From Paenibacillus_AA sp045062745 (lineage in GTDB: Bacteria > Bacillota > Bacilli > Paenibacillales > NBRC-103111), in contig NZ_JBJGED010000032.1 in the NCBI RefSeq assembly GCF_045062745.1, forward strand, positions 1-64,000: a stretch of 64,000 nucleotides of DNA, given 5' to 3'. Positions 40,514 through 49,862 of this stretch are shown here, piece after piece (position 1 is the first letter of the stretch; each line of letters begins with the position of its first letter). Position numbers and translations under genes: made by a program. The notes under the pieces are model-generated. The model was not told where the DNA came from. It saw only the letters and a program-made list of their open reading frames with translations, and searched no databases.

Positions 40514-41665
40514 ATGGAGAGACTCTGGACGAAGTCCTATATCAGCATGATGGTCGGAATGTTGGTCTTATTCACCGGGTTTTATTTGCTATTGCCCACG
40601 ATGCCTCTCTTCATCAAGGAAATGGGAGGCAGCGAGTCGCAGGTCGGCCTCGCGGCGGGAGCCTTCACGCTGACCGCGGTCGTGTTCCGTCCCCTCGTCG
40701 GGGGGCTGCTCGACCGATACGGCAGAAGGCCTTTCATGATCTGGGGACTCGCCCTGTTCGTCTTGTCGATGTACCTGTACAGCTGGGTAGGCGGAATTGT
40801 GATTTTGCTGGCTTTGCGTATCCTGCACGGCGCGAGCTGGGCGTTCTCGACGACGGCGGTCAGCACCTCGGTCACGGACATCATCCCGGTCTCCCGCCGG
40901 GGGGAGGGTATGGGCTGGTTCGGCATGGCGATGACGGTGGCGATGGCGATCGGGCCGATGCTGGGTCTCTGGGTGCAGCAGAACGGGTCGTTTCACAGTT
41001 TGTTTTTGCTGGCAACGGGGCTGTCCGCGGCATCGCTGGTACTTGTGTTCTTGACTCGGATACCTTTTGAACCCAGCGCGGGAACGAGGAAAATCCAGAT
41101 TTTCGATAAATCGGTTCTTCCCGTCACGACGGGGGTCTTCTTCCTGGCGGTGGCCTATGGCGGCATCACGACGTTTTTGCCTCTCTTCGCAACCTCGATC
41201 GAAGTCAACTCCGGCACCTTCTTCTTGGTGTACGCCTTGGCGCTGACGTTGGCCCGTCCGTTCGCGGGCAGGCTGTCCGACCGGCTAGGGGAGGCTGCAG
41301 TCATCCTACCGGGCCTCGCAGTGACCGTATTGGCTTTGTTGGTCCTGAGCTTCTCGAGCGGGCTCGGGGGTGTCATCGCCGCCGCCGTACTGTACGGATT
41401 AGGGTTCGGTTCGGCGCAGCCGGCACTGCAAGCGGCCAATCTGCGGTTGGCCCATCCGGACAAGAAGGGGGTGGCCAATGCTTCGTTCATGACCGCCTTC
41501 GATCTCGGCATCGGCTTGGGTGCGATCGTGCTCGGCTGGGTCTCCCAGCATACCGGCTACGAGGTTTTGTTCAGCGTGTGCGCCGCTTCTGTGGCCGTAT
41601 CGGCTATGATCTTCGTGGCCGTCGTCAGGCGGCGATTGGCGGAGAGCCGAGTTATGGCGGGTTAG
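40514..41665 (+). CDS. MFS transporter (drug efflux type)
   Basis: A 383-residue transporter with about 12 membrane segments. Motif A is GGLLDRYGRRPFM between helices 2 and 3; an equivalent, AGRLSDRLGEAA, lies in the second half. RILHGASWAFSTTAVSTSVTDIIPVSRRGEGMGWFGMA is typical of the YwoG/YfkF-type efflux group. GGAGAG precedes ATG 40514. Co-transcribed with PadR. Confidence 0.92.
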   Translation: MERLWTKSYISMMVGMLVLFTGFYLLLPTMPLFIKEMGGSESQVGLAAGAFTLTAVVFRPLVGGLLDRYGRRPFMIWGLALFVLSMYLYSWVGGIVILLALRILHGASWAFSTTAVSTSVTDIIPVSRRGEGMGWFGMAMTVAMAIGPMLGLWVQQNGSFHSLFLLATGLSAASLVLVFLTRIPFEPSAGTRKIQIFDKSVLPVTTGVFFLAVAYGGITTFLPLFATSIEVNSGTFFLVYALALTLARPFAGRLSDRLGEAAVILPGLAVTVLALLVLSFSSGLGGVIAAAVLYGLGFGSAQPALQAANLRLAHPDKKGVANASFMTAFDLGIGLGAIVLGWVSQHTGYEVLFSVCAASVAVSAMIFVAVVRRRLAESRVMAG

Positions 41666-42397
41666 GGGTTGGGCCCTTTCGCTCAGGACCAGAGCTCCGA
41701 TCAACTTACGCAATACGCTCGTTGTAATGCTAAGTTTACAAATAAGCAGGGGAACTTTACTAATATAGCGCCATTTTAACGATTTTCGGCAAATTGTTAG
41801 GCTAACCTGCGTTAATAGTAAGGTCAACTTTACCAATAACGAAGGTTAGGTTAACAATACAACTCATTTCGGCACAAACAGGTCAAAACTTGTAAGGCAA
41901 CTAAGCTTATTAGTAAATTATGCCTTACAAGATGGACGGCAAGAAAGGATAGAACGGTTTCACGGGGGCGAGAGGCGTCCGGAGCGTCGTAGTTCGAATT
42001 TGCCGAACTGCAGGTCATCGGAAACGCTGTTGCTGCTGAATAGTTGGATTTTGCCGCATTAGAGCGTACTATTCGAGTAGACCTGCTGCGAACCAGACCT
42101 GTAAGTAGTTGAAATCGAACTGCGTCCACCTATTTCGCCCCACGATGTCATTTAATTTGACGAAATCGAATTACTCGGAGGACAGATCCAGCAGCGAGCT
42201 GCAGGTTCTTCCTGCAAGATCAGCCTGCCAGTCCCCTTTCCTGTCGGTTCCGTGTCCTCATCGAGAGAACCAGCCGGATTCCAGCAGCACACGGAACAGC
42301 AGCATCGGCCCACGCAGGCGGTGGTTTTCGTTTACACAGGAAAGCGTGGTAGAATAAGAGGAAATAAGCAGCGAGACCAGTAGAGGGGGAGAGCACG
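41666..42397. other. 732-bp non-coding region with degenerate repeats
   Basis: No gene is seen here. 41725-41860 is AT-rich and contains imperfect units around AGTTTACAAATA, ACTTTACTAATA and ACTTTACCAATA. 41970-42190 contains repeated variants such as TTGAAATCGAACTG, GACGAAATCGAATTAC, TTCGAATTTGCCGAACTG and GGATTTTGCCGCATTAG. The pattern suggests decayed copies of short intergenic repeats. A possible promoter for yojF lies near its end but no good -35/-10 pair was found. Confidence 0.5.
41889..41931. repeat. Inverted repeat CTTGTAAGGCA / TGCCTTACAAG
   Basis: A perfect 11-bp inverted repeat with a 21-bp loop and no T-run. Could be a hairpin in the MFS transcript 3' region or the ends of a very short decayed element. 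Confidence 0.55.
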
Positions 42398-42742
42398 ATG
42401 AGGCTGATCGAGCCAGAGGCCATCCAGCACAGGCTGGAGAGTATGAGCGGGGAAGAGCTGTACATCCATCTGGAAATGACGACGGGCGCCTATGCGGCGC
42501 ATTTCGATCAGTCCAAGCATCCGGCCGCGACCTTCATCACCAATGCGAAGATCCGGTTCAGCCAAGGCTCGATCCAAGGCGGAGGGCCCTATCGCGTGGG
42601 CTTGAAGATGGAACAAGGCTGGGTCTATTCGGAAGGGCTGACCCATTATGAAGAGACCGACACCGAGAGGCTCATCCTGGCCGGGCACGATACGCAGGGC
42701 AAGCTGGTCGTCGCGCTGCAATTGGGCCGGGAGCCCTTCTGA
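42398..42742 (+). CDS. yojF: YojF family protein (DUF1806)
   Basis: A 114-residue protein: IQHRLESMSGEELYIHLEMTTGAYAAHFDQSKHPAATFITNAKIRFSQGSIQGGGPYRVGLKMEQGWVYSEGLTHYEE. The DUF1806 family is encoded directly before bshB2 in B. subtilis and relatives, as here (15-bp gap). Beta-barrel protein of unknown function, tied by context to bacillithiol metabolism. GAGGGGGAG precedes ATG 42398. Confidence 0.88.
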   Translation: MRLIEPEAIQHRLESMSGEELYIHLEMTTGAYAAHFDQSKHPAATFITNAKIRFSQGSIQGGGPYRVGLKMEQGWVYSEGLTHYEETDTERLILAGHDTQGKLVVALQLGREPF

Positions 42743-42756
42743 GAGGAGAGGACCGT

Positions 42757-43413
42757 ATGGAACGACACATCCTGGTCGTATTGCCGCATCCGGATGACGA
42801 ATCTTTCGGCTTAGCGGGCACGCTGGCCATGCACATCGCACAGGGGACGCAGGTCACCTACGGCTGTCTGACCCTCGGGGAGATGGGACGGAATATGGGT
42901 ATCCCGCCGTTCGCCACCCGGGTGACGCTGCCTGCGATCCGCAAGCTCGAGCTGGAAGCGTCCTGCCGCGCCATCGGCATCCAGGACCTGCGCCTGCTCG
43001 GCTTCCACGACAAAACGATCGAATTCGAAGACCGCGATCTGCTCGACGGGTGCATCGAGAGCCTCATCCGCGAGGTGAAGCCAACGCTCATCGTCACCTT
43101 CTACCCGGGCTACAGCGTACATCCGGACCATGAAGCATGCGGGGCCGCGGTCGTCCGGGCCGTCCGGAGACTGCCCGTCGGGCAGCGGCCGCCCGTGCAC
43201 GCCATTGCTTTCTCCAAGAACCATGAGGAAGCGATCGGCAAGCCGGATATCGTTAACGATGTGAAGGACTATTTGCCGCAAAAGAAGGCGTCCATCGAAT
43301 CGCACCGCTCGCAATTCCAGGCCGCGGAGCTGCTGGGCAGCCAGCAGTGGGGCGAGCAGGAGTTTCTGGACCGGTTCGGGACCGAGCGGTTTTGGACGTA
43401 TCCCATCGATTGA
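42757..43413 (+). CDS. bshB2: Bacillithiol biosynthesis deacetylase BshB2
   Basis: A 218-residue LmbE/PIG-L zinc deacetylase. PHPDDESFG with H11, D13 and D14, and VHPDHEACG (H122, H125) give the metal site. It removes the acetyl group from GlcNAc-malate in bacillithiol synthesis and may also hydrolyse bacillithiol S-conjugates. YojG/BshB2 subgroup by length and by the yojF neighbour. Follows GAGAGGAG. Confidence 0.92.
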   Translation: MERHILVVLPHPDDESFGLAGTLAMHIAQGTQVTYGCLTLGEMGRNMGIPPFATRVTLPAIRKLELEASCRAIGIQDLRLLGFHDKTIEFEDRDLLDGCIESLIREVKPTLIVTFYPGYSVHPDHEACGAAVVRAVRRLPVGQRPPVHAIAFSKNHEEAIGKPDIVNDVKDYLPQKKASIESHRSQFQAAELLGSQQWGEQEFLDRFGTERFWTYPID

Positions 43414-43421
43414 GCGGAAAT

Positions 43422-43477
43422 AAGGGGCTGACCTCCGAGTAGAGCAACTGCCGTTGCTACTCGAGGGCCAGCCCCTT
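43422..43477. terminator. Long bidirectional terminator between bshB2 and the SNF2 gene
   Basis: AAGGGGCTG (43422-43430) pairs with CAGCCCCTT (43469-43477); inside, CGAGTAG and GCAAC pair with their complements, giving a nearly continuous stem of over 20 bp. Short T-runs flank both sides. Confidence 0.8.
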
Positions 43478-43491
43478 CGTTGTACGCACCA

Positions 43492-46434
43492 TCACCACGA
43501 CTGGCGCAGGGCGAACAGATCGCGCAGCTCGTCGTTCGACAGCTCCGTAATCCAATTCTCCGACGTCGAAATAACGTTCTCGCTCAAGCTCATCTTGCTT
43601 TCCAGCATCTCGTCGATTTTCTCCTCCAGGGTGCCCAGGGAGATGAATTTGTGCACCTGCACGTTGCGCTTTTGTCCCATCCGGTACGCGCGGTCTGTCG
43701 CCTGGTTCTCGACTGCGGGGTTCCACCAACGGTCGAAGTGGAACACATGATTGGCCGCCGTGAGGTTGAGGCCGACGCCGCCCGCCTTCAGCGACAGGAC
43801 GAAGATGCCGGGGCCCGAACCGTCGGGAGCCTGGAACGCCTCAATCATCCGGTCGCGCTCGGCCTTGGCCGTGCCGCCGTTCAGGTACAGAACGGGCTCG
43901 CTCCGATGCGCACCCAGCACGTCGGCGAGCATACGGCCCATCCCGACGTACTGGGTGAAGATCAGGCACGAGTCGCCCTCGTCGCGAAGCTCGTCGACCA
44001 TCGCCACGAGCCGCTCCAGCTTCGCCGACCGCGCGACGAACGCCTCGCGGGGCTCTTCGGGCCAGCCGGCCAGCTCCTCGGCGGTCGGCGCGGCCTCCTT
44101 CGTCTGCAGCACCGGATGATCGCAGAGCTGCTTGAGCTGCGTCAGCGCCGCCAGAATCGCACCTTTGCGCTCGATGCCCTCGAGCTCGGCCATCCGCTCC
44201 ATCAACCGCTTGACCGTCTGCTCGTAGAGGGCGCCCTGCTCCGCGGTCAGATTGATGTACACCTTCATCTCCTGCTTCTCCGGCAGATCGAGCTGGATCG
44301 CGGGATCGTTCTTCTTGCGCCGCAGCATGAACGGCTTCACGAGCTTCTGGAGCTGCGCGGTCCGCTCCGCATCCTGATGCTTCTCGATCGGCGCCGCGAA
44401 CCGCTGCTGGAACCCGCGCTGACTCCCCAGGTACCCGGGATTCAGAAAATCATAGATCGACCACAGCTCCGACAGCCGGTTCTCGATCGGCGTGCCGGTC
44501 AGCGCGATGCGGTGCAGCGCCTGAAGGGAGCGGACGGCGGCCGACTGCTTGTTCTGTGCGTTCTTGATATTCTGGGCTTCGTCCAGACAGAGGGAGCTCC
44601 AGACGATGCCTTGCAGGGTCTCCTGGTCCAGTAGAGCCGTCGTGTATGATGTAAGGACCACGTCCATCTCGCTCCAGACGGACGCCGCCTCCTCGCGCGT
44701 CAGCCGGCCCTTCCCATAGTGCAGATGCACCCGCAGCTCGGGGGCGAAGCGGGCCAGCTCCTTCTGCCAGTTGCCGAGCACCGAGGTCGGGCAGACGAGC
44801 AAAGCCGGAGTGTCGGACTCGGCCCGATGCTGCAGCAAGTAGGCGATGAACTGGACGGTCTTGCCCAGTCCCATGTCATCGGCCAGGCAGGCGCCTAGCC
44901 CGAATGAGCGGAGGAGGCTGAGCCAGCTGAAGCCTTCTCGCTGGTATCCGCGCAGCTCGGCCCGCAGGCCTGCCGGTGCGGCGAGCGGCTCGATGTCCGA
45001 CGGCTGGCCGAGCCGGCGGAGCAGCGCGAGCAGGTGGGCGTTCAGCTCCACCTCGAGCTGGACCCGGTCGTCCTCCGCCGCTTCCTCGCGGGAAGGACGG
45101 TTGCCGGCAGGCGACTGCTCCCGATCCGCTTCACTTAGCAGGTGAAGCTGCAGCACATCCTGGAGGGACAGGCCCTCCTCCGGATTCATGCTGGCCATGA
45201 GCCGCCGGATCTTCTCCATGAGCGCCGGGTCGAGCAGCACCCATTCGCCCCGGAAGCGGATGAGCCGTTCCTTGCGGCTCAGCAGCTCGGCGAATTCCGC
45301 CTCGGTCAAGTCCGCGTCGCCGATGGCGATCCGCCAGTCGAAGGCGACGATGGCGTTCAGCCCGAACAGCGACTGGCTCCGGCCCCCGGCCTCGGGGGCC
45401 ACCTGCGCGCGGAGGCGCGGCTTGCGCTTCGACGCGGCCTCCCACCAGCCGGGGAGCATCACGCTCCAGCCGTCGCTCAGCAGGTCGCGGCTGTCAGCCG
45501 TCAGGAACCGCCACGCGGCTTCGTCGCTCAGCGGTTCGGCGAACAGCTCGCCGCGGTGCACCGTCTCCGGCAGCGCCGCCGCGAGCCGAGCGGCCCAGCC
45601 GGCCGAGCGCTCCCGGACGTAGGGGCTCCACTCGTGAGCCCACACGCCGGAAGCGTGGCCGTCCGCGAGCAGCCGGATCGGCACGACCGCCGATCCCTCC
45701 GACCGGTCCTGCAGCACGAGCCGCAGGCGCCAGTCCGGCGCTTCCCCGTCCGGCTCGAGCAGCTGCAGAGCCGGGCGGAACGGAGCCGGATCCGGCTTCC
45801 AGCCGAGCGCATCGAGCCACTCTGCCTCCGCGAGCCCCACCGTGGCCGCGCCGGCCCCGCCCGCCGGCCCCCCGCGGAACAGCGCCGGATACTGCCGGCG
45901 CAGCTCGGACATCGCGGCTTCGTCCGCATAGTGCTCCGAGACGACGACGGCGGAGAAGGCGGCTTGCAGACCGGTCAGCCTGTCGCCAAGATCATCCAGA
46001 CGGCGGAGCGATTCCGCCTCCGCCTCCTCCAGCCCTTCGGAATCGGCAGCCCATGTCCACTGCAGCTGGCCCCCCAGATACGCTCTATAGCTGGGCCGAT
46101 AACGGCCGGCCCGAGCTTCCCGGAGCAGCAGGGGCGCGGTCTCGAGCAGGGCGGTCGTCACTTCATCCCCGCCCGACCACCGGACGATGTCCACGGTATC
46201 CGGTTCGGCGAAGAAGCCCAGCACCATCTCCGCAGGGAGCACGGTTACGACGAGCTCCCCGGCGTGCCGCTGCTCCAGCAGGGTGCCATAGCAGGAGGGC
46301 TCATGCCAGGCGAACAGCAGGCTTCGGAATTTCTCGCTGGCCACAGCTCTCCCGTCCTGCTGCCCCCAGAGCAGAGCGTCTCCGTTATCCGTGAGCACCG
46401 CATGTACAGTCATTTCCACCAAGTTGAGATTCAT
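43492..46434 (-). CDS. SNF2-family helicase (YwqA-like)
   Basis: A 980-residue protein. The N-terminal half (about 1-420) is the SNF2-associated region. The ATPase core has Walker A DDMGLGKTVQFIAYLL (near 520), the DEAH-box variant LCLDEAQNIKN (near 620) and TGTPIENRLSELWSI. The helicase C domain has IFTQYVGMGRMLADVLG, GGVGLNLTAANHVFHFDRWWNPAVENQATDRAYRMGQ. Such proteins move along DNA or displace bound proteins. Start overlaps the SWIM gene stop by 4 bp, matching the B. subtilis ywqB-ywqA pair. Confidence 0.93.
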   Translation of the reverse strand: MNLNLVEMTVHAVLTDNGDALLWGQQDGRAVASEKFRSLLFAWHEPSCYGTLLEQRHAGELVVTVLPAEMVLGFFAEPDTVDIVRWSGGDEVTTALLETAPLLLREARAGRYRPSYRAYLGGQLQWTWAADSEGLEEAEAESLRRLDDLGDRLTGLQAAFSAVVVSEHYADEAAMSELRRQYPALFRGGPAGGAGAATVGLAEAEWLDALGWKPDPAPFRPALQLLEPDGEAPDWRLRLVLQDRSEGSAVVPIRLLADGHASGVWAHEWSPYVRERSAGWAARLAAALPETVHRGELFAEPLSDEAAWRFLTADSRDLLSDGWSVMLPGWWEAASKRKPRLRAQVAPEAGGRSQSLFGLNAIVAFDWRIAIGDADLTEAEFAELLSRKERLIRFRGEWVLLDPALMEKIRRLMASMNPEEGLSLQDVLQLHLLSEADREQSPAGNRPSREEAAEDDRVQLEVELNAHLLALLRRLGQPSDIEPLAAPAGLRAELRGYQREGFSWLSLLRSFGLGACLADDMGLGKTVQFIAYLLQHRAESDTPALLVCPTSVLGNWQKELARFAPELRVHLHYGKGRLTREEAASVWSEMDVVLTSYTTALLDQETLQGIVWSSLCLDEAQNIKNAQNKQSAAVRSLQALHRIALTGTPIENRLSELWSIYDFLNPGYLGSQRGFQQRFAAPIEKHQDAERTAQLQKLVKPFMLRRKKNDPAIQLDLPEKQEMKVYINLTAEQGALYEQTVKRLMERMAELEGIERKGAILAALTQLKQLCDHPVLQTKEAAPTAEELAGWPEEPREAFVARSAKLERLVAMVDELRDEGDSCLIFTQYVGMGRMLADVLGAHRSEPVLYLNGGTAKAERDRMIEAFQAPDGSGPGIFVLSLKAGGVGLNLTAANHVFHFDRWWNPAVENQATDRAYRMGQKRNVQVHKFISLGTLEEKIDEMLESKMSLSENVISTSENWITELSNDELRDLFALRQSW

Positions 46435-47999
46435 TCCGCCAGCTTTCCTTTCTTAATCTCCTCATGCAGCGCCCGGAGCCGGTTATGCCGTTCCAAGAAC
46501 CCGTCCAAGAAACCTTCCCACCGGTCGATTCGTTTCAGTTTTTTGTAGATTTTAAACAGCCGCTTCAGCAGCTTGACCGCCAGCTTGTAATTTTGTCGGT
46601 TCTTCTGGCTCACATAAAACTCGATCCCCTGATGATAATACGGCACCAGCAGCTCAGGCGCTTCCTTCTCGATCGGCTGCAGCACGCTGACGCGATATTG
46701 GAGGGGGTCACGGCCTAGCCAGAGCTGGATCTCCAGCCAGGGCTTCCAACGGTGCTGCTCGTACAGCCAGTTTTCGATAAAGGGCGCCGAAAGGGGCAGC
46801 ATGCCTCTAAGGAAATCCAACATCGGCTCTTCGACTTCGGGACGATGAACGGCCGCTTCCTTCCAGAACGCCATATAGACTTGGAACTCCTGGCCCCGCA
46901 GGTGCTGGAATTGGGGTCTCATCCGGCTCAACCAATCCACCAGAGCTTTCCAATTGCGGGAAGCGGATAGATGATTGAGGAAAGGGAGGAATAAACTCGC
47001 AGGCGCTTGAGTGAACGAATCGCTCGCTTCCAAGGCTGCCCAAGCTTCTTCGATTTTGGATTGCTGAAGGTAATGGAACGCCTTCAAGGCCTGAAGCGGA
47101 AAGGAGAGCGACTCCCCGGGCAGTTGCTCGAGCTCGTCCAATTCCTGGGACACCCACCCCCCCGCCTCCGGTCGGGAAGCGATCAAAGCTTTCCATAGCG
47201 CCATATACAAGCCATAATCCCGCATCCGCAGCCCAGGCTCTTCCGCTATTTGTTGCCTCATATACCTCAATGTCTGCGTGAGCCGTTCCGTGGACAGGGT
47301 GAGATTGAAGGCGGCGGATTGCTGCCGCAATGTATGCTGCACATCCTCATACATCCGCTGCAGCGCGAATCCAGTGTAGTGGCCTGCATGGCCCTGAGCG
47401 TCCAACTCCTTCAGCTTACGCAGGACGAACAAGTGCTGATGCAGCTCATAGTAGAGCCAGTCGATGGCGGTGAACGGGATTGAACGAGGGCTGAGCCTCT
47501 GCAACTGATGTCGCAGCATCTCCGTATACTTCCCAGGGTCGTAGGCCGGCTTTACAAAAGAAGTCGCCTCCTCCCAGAACGCATGCCAACCGGCGACATC
47601 GAGTTGGGGCAACTGCTGAAGCACCGACTGTGCGGGGGCTGCCGTCTGCACTCGCTTCTGGTACATGCGGGCGTTCACAACTTGAGAAGCCGGGTACCCG
47701 AGACGATCCGCCAGCTCCATAATGACGGCCGCAAGATGCTTGCAATTCGAGCGAACCGGGCAGGTACAGGTGCTGGATGCGAACCGGTTCAGATTCAACA
47801 CGACCTGATACGTCTCCGTGCCGGTCACCTTTGCTTGCACCACGCGTTCCTCCGCGGTAATGCGCAGCGACTCGACGAATTGCTGCTTGAAATATTGATA
47901 CCCCCGGCTCAAGGTCACCTCATTGAAATGACGGCCTACTTGCCCGAGAAGCTCTTCCCACTGCTCATCGTTTAATGCAGGTCGATTGCTATCACTCAT
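46431..47999 (-). CDS. SWIM zinc-finger protein (YwqB-like)
   Basis: A 522-residue protein. An N-terminal SWIM finger C78-x-C80-x5-C86-x-H88 (SSTCTCPVRSNCKHLA) follows a strand-rich region (VVQAKVTGTETYQVVLNLNRF). The remainder is helical (repeat-like). SWIM proteins bind DNA or proteins and are typically co-encoded with SNF2 helicases. AAGGAG lies upstream. The promoter region contains TATAAT and an inverted repeat ATTCTAT/ATAGAAT (48031-48054). Confidence 0.9.
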   Translation of the reverse strand: MSDSNRPALNDEQWEELLGQVGRHFNEVTLSRGYQYFKQQFVESLRITAEERVVQAKVTGTETYQVVLNLNRFASSTCTCPVRSNCKHLAAVIMELADRLGYPASQVVNARMYQKRVQTAAPAQSVLQQLPQLDVAGWHAFWEEATSFVKPAYDPGKYTEMLRHQLQRLSPRSIPFTAIDWLYYELHQHLFVLRKLKELDAQGHAGHYTGFALQRMYEDVQHTLRQQSAAFNLTLSTERLTQTLRYMRQQIAEEPGLRMRDYGLYMALWKALIASRPEAGGWVSQELDELEQLPGESLSFPLQALKAFHYLQQSKIEEAWAALEASDSFTQAPASLFLPFLNHLSASRNWKALVDWLSRMRPQFQHLRGQEFQVYMAFWKEAAVHRPEVEEPMLDFLRGMLPLSAPFIENWLYEQHRWKPWLEIQLWLGRDPLQYRVSVLQPIEKEAPELLVPYYHQGIEFYVSQKNRQNYKLAVKLLKRLFKIYKKLKRIDRWEGFLDGFLERHNRLRALHEEIKKGKLAE

Positions 48000-48131
48000 T
48001 TTCCAAAAAACTCCTTGCCAATCATGAAAGATTCTATCAATCTTATTATAGAATGGGAGACGGGGAAATTCGACACCTACATGATTCGGCAGCCTCCCTC
48101 ATATGTTTGATAGTGGAAGGGGGATTAGCCT

Positions 48132-49226
48132 TTGTGGATCTTGTTGCTGCTTGTTGTCGGATGCCTATGTGGGTTTCTGTTGTTTCGTCAAAACACATTG
48201 ACTGTCGCTCCCCCCTCGAATCCCGGGCAGCGTAGGCTGTCCGTCATCATTCCTGCGAGGAACGAAGCTTTGAATCTGCCGGCCCTGCTAGCCTCCCTCC
48301 GGTCGCAAACGATGCGGCCCTATGAAATCATCGTGGTGGACGACGGTTCGGAGGACGGTACGGGGGCGGTTGCGGCCAGCTATGGGGTGAAGGTCGTGAA
48401 GAACGGAAGCCTCCCTGAGGGCTGGACCGGGAAAAGCTGGGCGGTCTGGAACGGGTACCGGCATGCGACCGGCGATACGTTCGTTTTCCTGGATGCCGAC
48501 ATCCGCTTGGCGCCTCAAGCGCTCGCCTCCTTGATCGAAGCCCGCGAGCGCACCGACGGTGTCATCTCCGTGGTCCCGTACCACTACACAGAGAAGTTTT
48601 ACGAACGGCTGGCCCTGATCCCGAATGTGCTGGGGACGTTTGCGTTTACATCGATTTTTGAGAAGAGCAATCCGAAGAAAGGCTTGTACGGCTCCTGCAT
48701 CGTCGCCTTGCGGGAGGATTACGAGACCATCAACGGGCATGAGAGCATCCGGGCGGAAATATTGGACGATCTGTTCCTCGGCTCGAAATTCGTGGAAGCG
48801 GGCATCCCGGTCACGAACTATATCGGCGGCGGCCTGGTGTCGTTCCGGATGTATCCGCAGGGGATCCGAAGCGAGATCGAAGGGTTCAGCAAAGGTGCCG
48901 TCTTGAGCACCTCGACCCTCAGTCCGTGGACGATCGTCCCGGTAGCTCTCTGGGTGGTTGGACTTGTCGTCTCCGAATCGGTGTTTGCCTTTGTCGGCAC
49001 TTCCTGGGTGTGGCCTCTACTGATCGGGTATTTGCTATACATGGCGCAATTGTTTTACTTCGTTAAATATGTGGGGGTGTTCGGGATCGTCATGCCGGTC
49101 CTGCATGTGCTGTCGACTCTGTTCTTCCTGGGCATCATGGTGTACTCGGCTTATCAAGTTACGGTGTTGGGACACGTTCGCTGGAAGGGCAGGCAGGTGC
49201 GGGTAGGCGGGAGGCGGGAGCTATGA
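48132..49226 (+). CDS. Membrane-bound GT2 glycosyltransferase (CrtQ-like)
   Basis: A 364-residue enzyme starting at TTG 48132 (GAAGGGGG upstream). One N-terminal helix, then a GT-A domain: LSVIIPARNEALNLPALLASLRSQTMRPYEIIVVDDGSEDGT, VFLDADIRL (the DxD motif), and DDLFLGSKFVEAGIPVTNY. Three or more C-terminal helices. Resembles the carotenoid glycosyltransferases of the CrtQ type (4,4'-diaponeurosporenoate). Overlaps the PlsY-like gene by 4 bp. No phytoene-desaturase-type gene is seen, so substrate unknown. Confidence 0.85.
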   Translation: MWILLLLVVGCLCGFLLFRQNTLTVAPPSNPGQRRLSVIIPARNEALNLPALLASLRSQTMRPYEIIVVDDGSEDGTGAVAASYGVKVVKNGSLPEGWTGKSWAVWNGYRHATGDTFVFLDADIRLAPQALASLIEARERTDGVISVVPYHYTEKFYERLALIPNVLGTFAFTSIFEKSNPKKGLYGSCIVALREDYETINGHESIRAEILDDLFLGSKFVEAGIPVTNYIGGGLVSFRMYPQGIRSEIEGFSKGAVLSTSTLSPWTIVPVALWVVGLVVSESVFAFVGTSWVWPLLIGYLLYMAQLFYFVKYVGVFGIVMPVLHVLSTLFFLGIMVYSAYQVTVLGHVRWKGRQVRVGGRREL

Positions 49227-49843
49227 TTGTTGTGCTGACGGCGGTCGCCTTTCTATCGGGGTCGCTCATGTTTTCGTACTGGCTGGGCTTGTGGGCGCGC
49301 CACAACCTGAGGCTCGTCGGCGACGGCAATCCGGGGGCGCTGAACCTGTGGAAGGCGTCGGGCTATAAGCTTGGTCTGGCGGGCATCGTGCTCGATTTTG
49401 GCAAAGGGTATGTGCCTGTTCTGCTGGTGCTGGCGCTGGGCCACGATTATGTCTCCGGGCTCGGAATCGTTCCGGTCGCGCTCGCTCCCATCACGGGACA
49501 TGCGTTCTCTCCGTTCCTGCAGGGGAAGGGCGGCAAAGCCATCGCGGTCACTTTCGGCGTCTGGAGTGCGCTCACGCGATTCGAGGTGTCGCTCGCGTAT
49601 GCCGTCATCCTCGCGGTGCTGCTCGCGGTATCGCGGTGGATCGCCAAGGGCAGGACGACTTCCGAGGCGGACGGCCTGCAGGTTGTGGGCGGGCTGCTGC
49701 TCGTCGGCGGGTACGTGTGGCTCAGGGCGTTCCCGGTCGAGATCGGGTGGGTGTGGCTCGGGAGCTTCTTGCTGCTGTCGTATACACATCGGGCCGAGCT
49801 GACGAGGTGGTGGAGGCGGAGGCGAAACCGCCGCTTGATATAG
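49223..49843 (+). CDS. PlsY-like acyltransferase
   Basis: A 206-residue membrane protein with about five helices. The PlsY motifs are present in altered form: GDGNPGALNLWKASGYKLGL for motif 1 and GHAFSPFLQGKGGKAIAVTFG for motif 2/3. PlsY normally has S/G-x-N-x-G-A-T-N and H-x-x-P-x-x-x-x-F-x-G-G-K-G. The changes suggest a specialised paralogue rather than the housekeeping glycerol-3-phosphate acyltransferase. Co-translated with the GT2 gene. Confidence 0.8.
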   Translation: MIVVLTAVAFLSGSLMFSYWLGLWARHNLRLVGDGNPGALNLWKASGYKLGLAGIVLDFGKGYVPVLLVLALGHDYVSGLGIVPVALAPITGHAFSPFLQGKGGKAIAVTFGVWSALTRFEVSLAYAVILAVLLAVSRWIAKGRTTSEADGLQVVGGLLLVGGYVWLRAFPVEIGWVWLGSFLLLSYTHRAELTRWWRRRRNRRLI

Positions 49844-49862
49844 ACAATGCGGATGGGAAACG

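Noticed and set aside
43480..44634. 384-codon open frame on the plus strand
   Set aside because: Antisense to the SNF2 gene; composition is that of a GC-rich complementary frame, with no domain.
45142..46548. 468-codon plus-strand frame
   Set aside because: Antisense shadow of the SNF2 N-terminal half and the SWIM gene end; no ribosome binding site or motif.
43492..47999. SNF2/SWIM pair as an antiphage defence island
   Set aside because: No nuclease, methyltransferase, protease or other defence gene adjoins, and the same pair is a common housekeeping arrangement in Bacillus.
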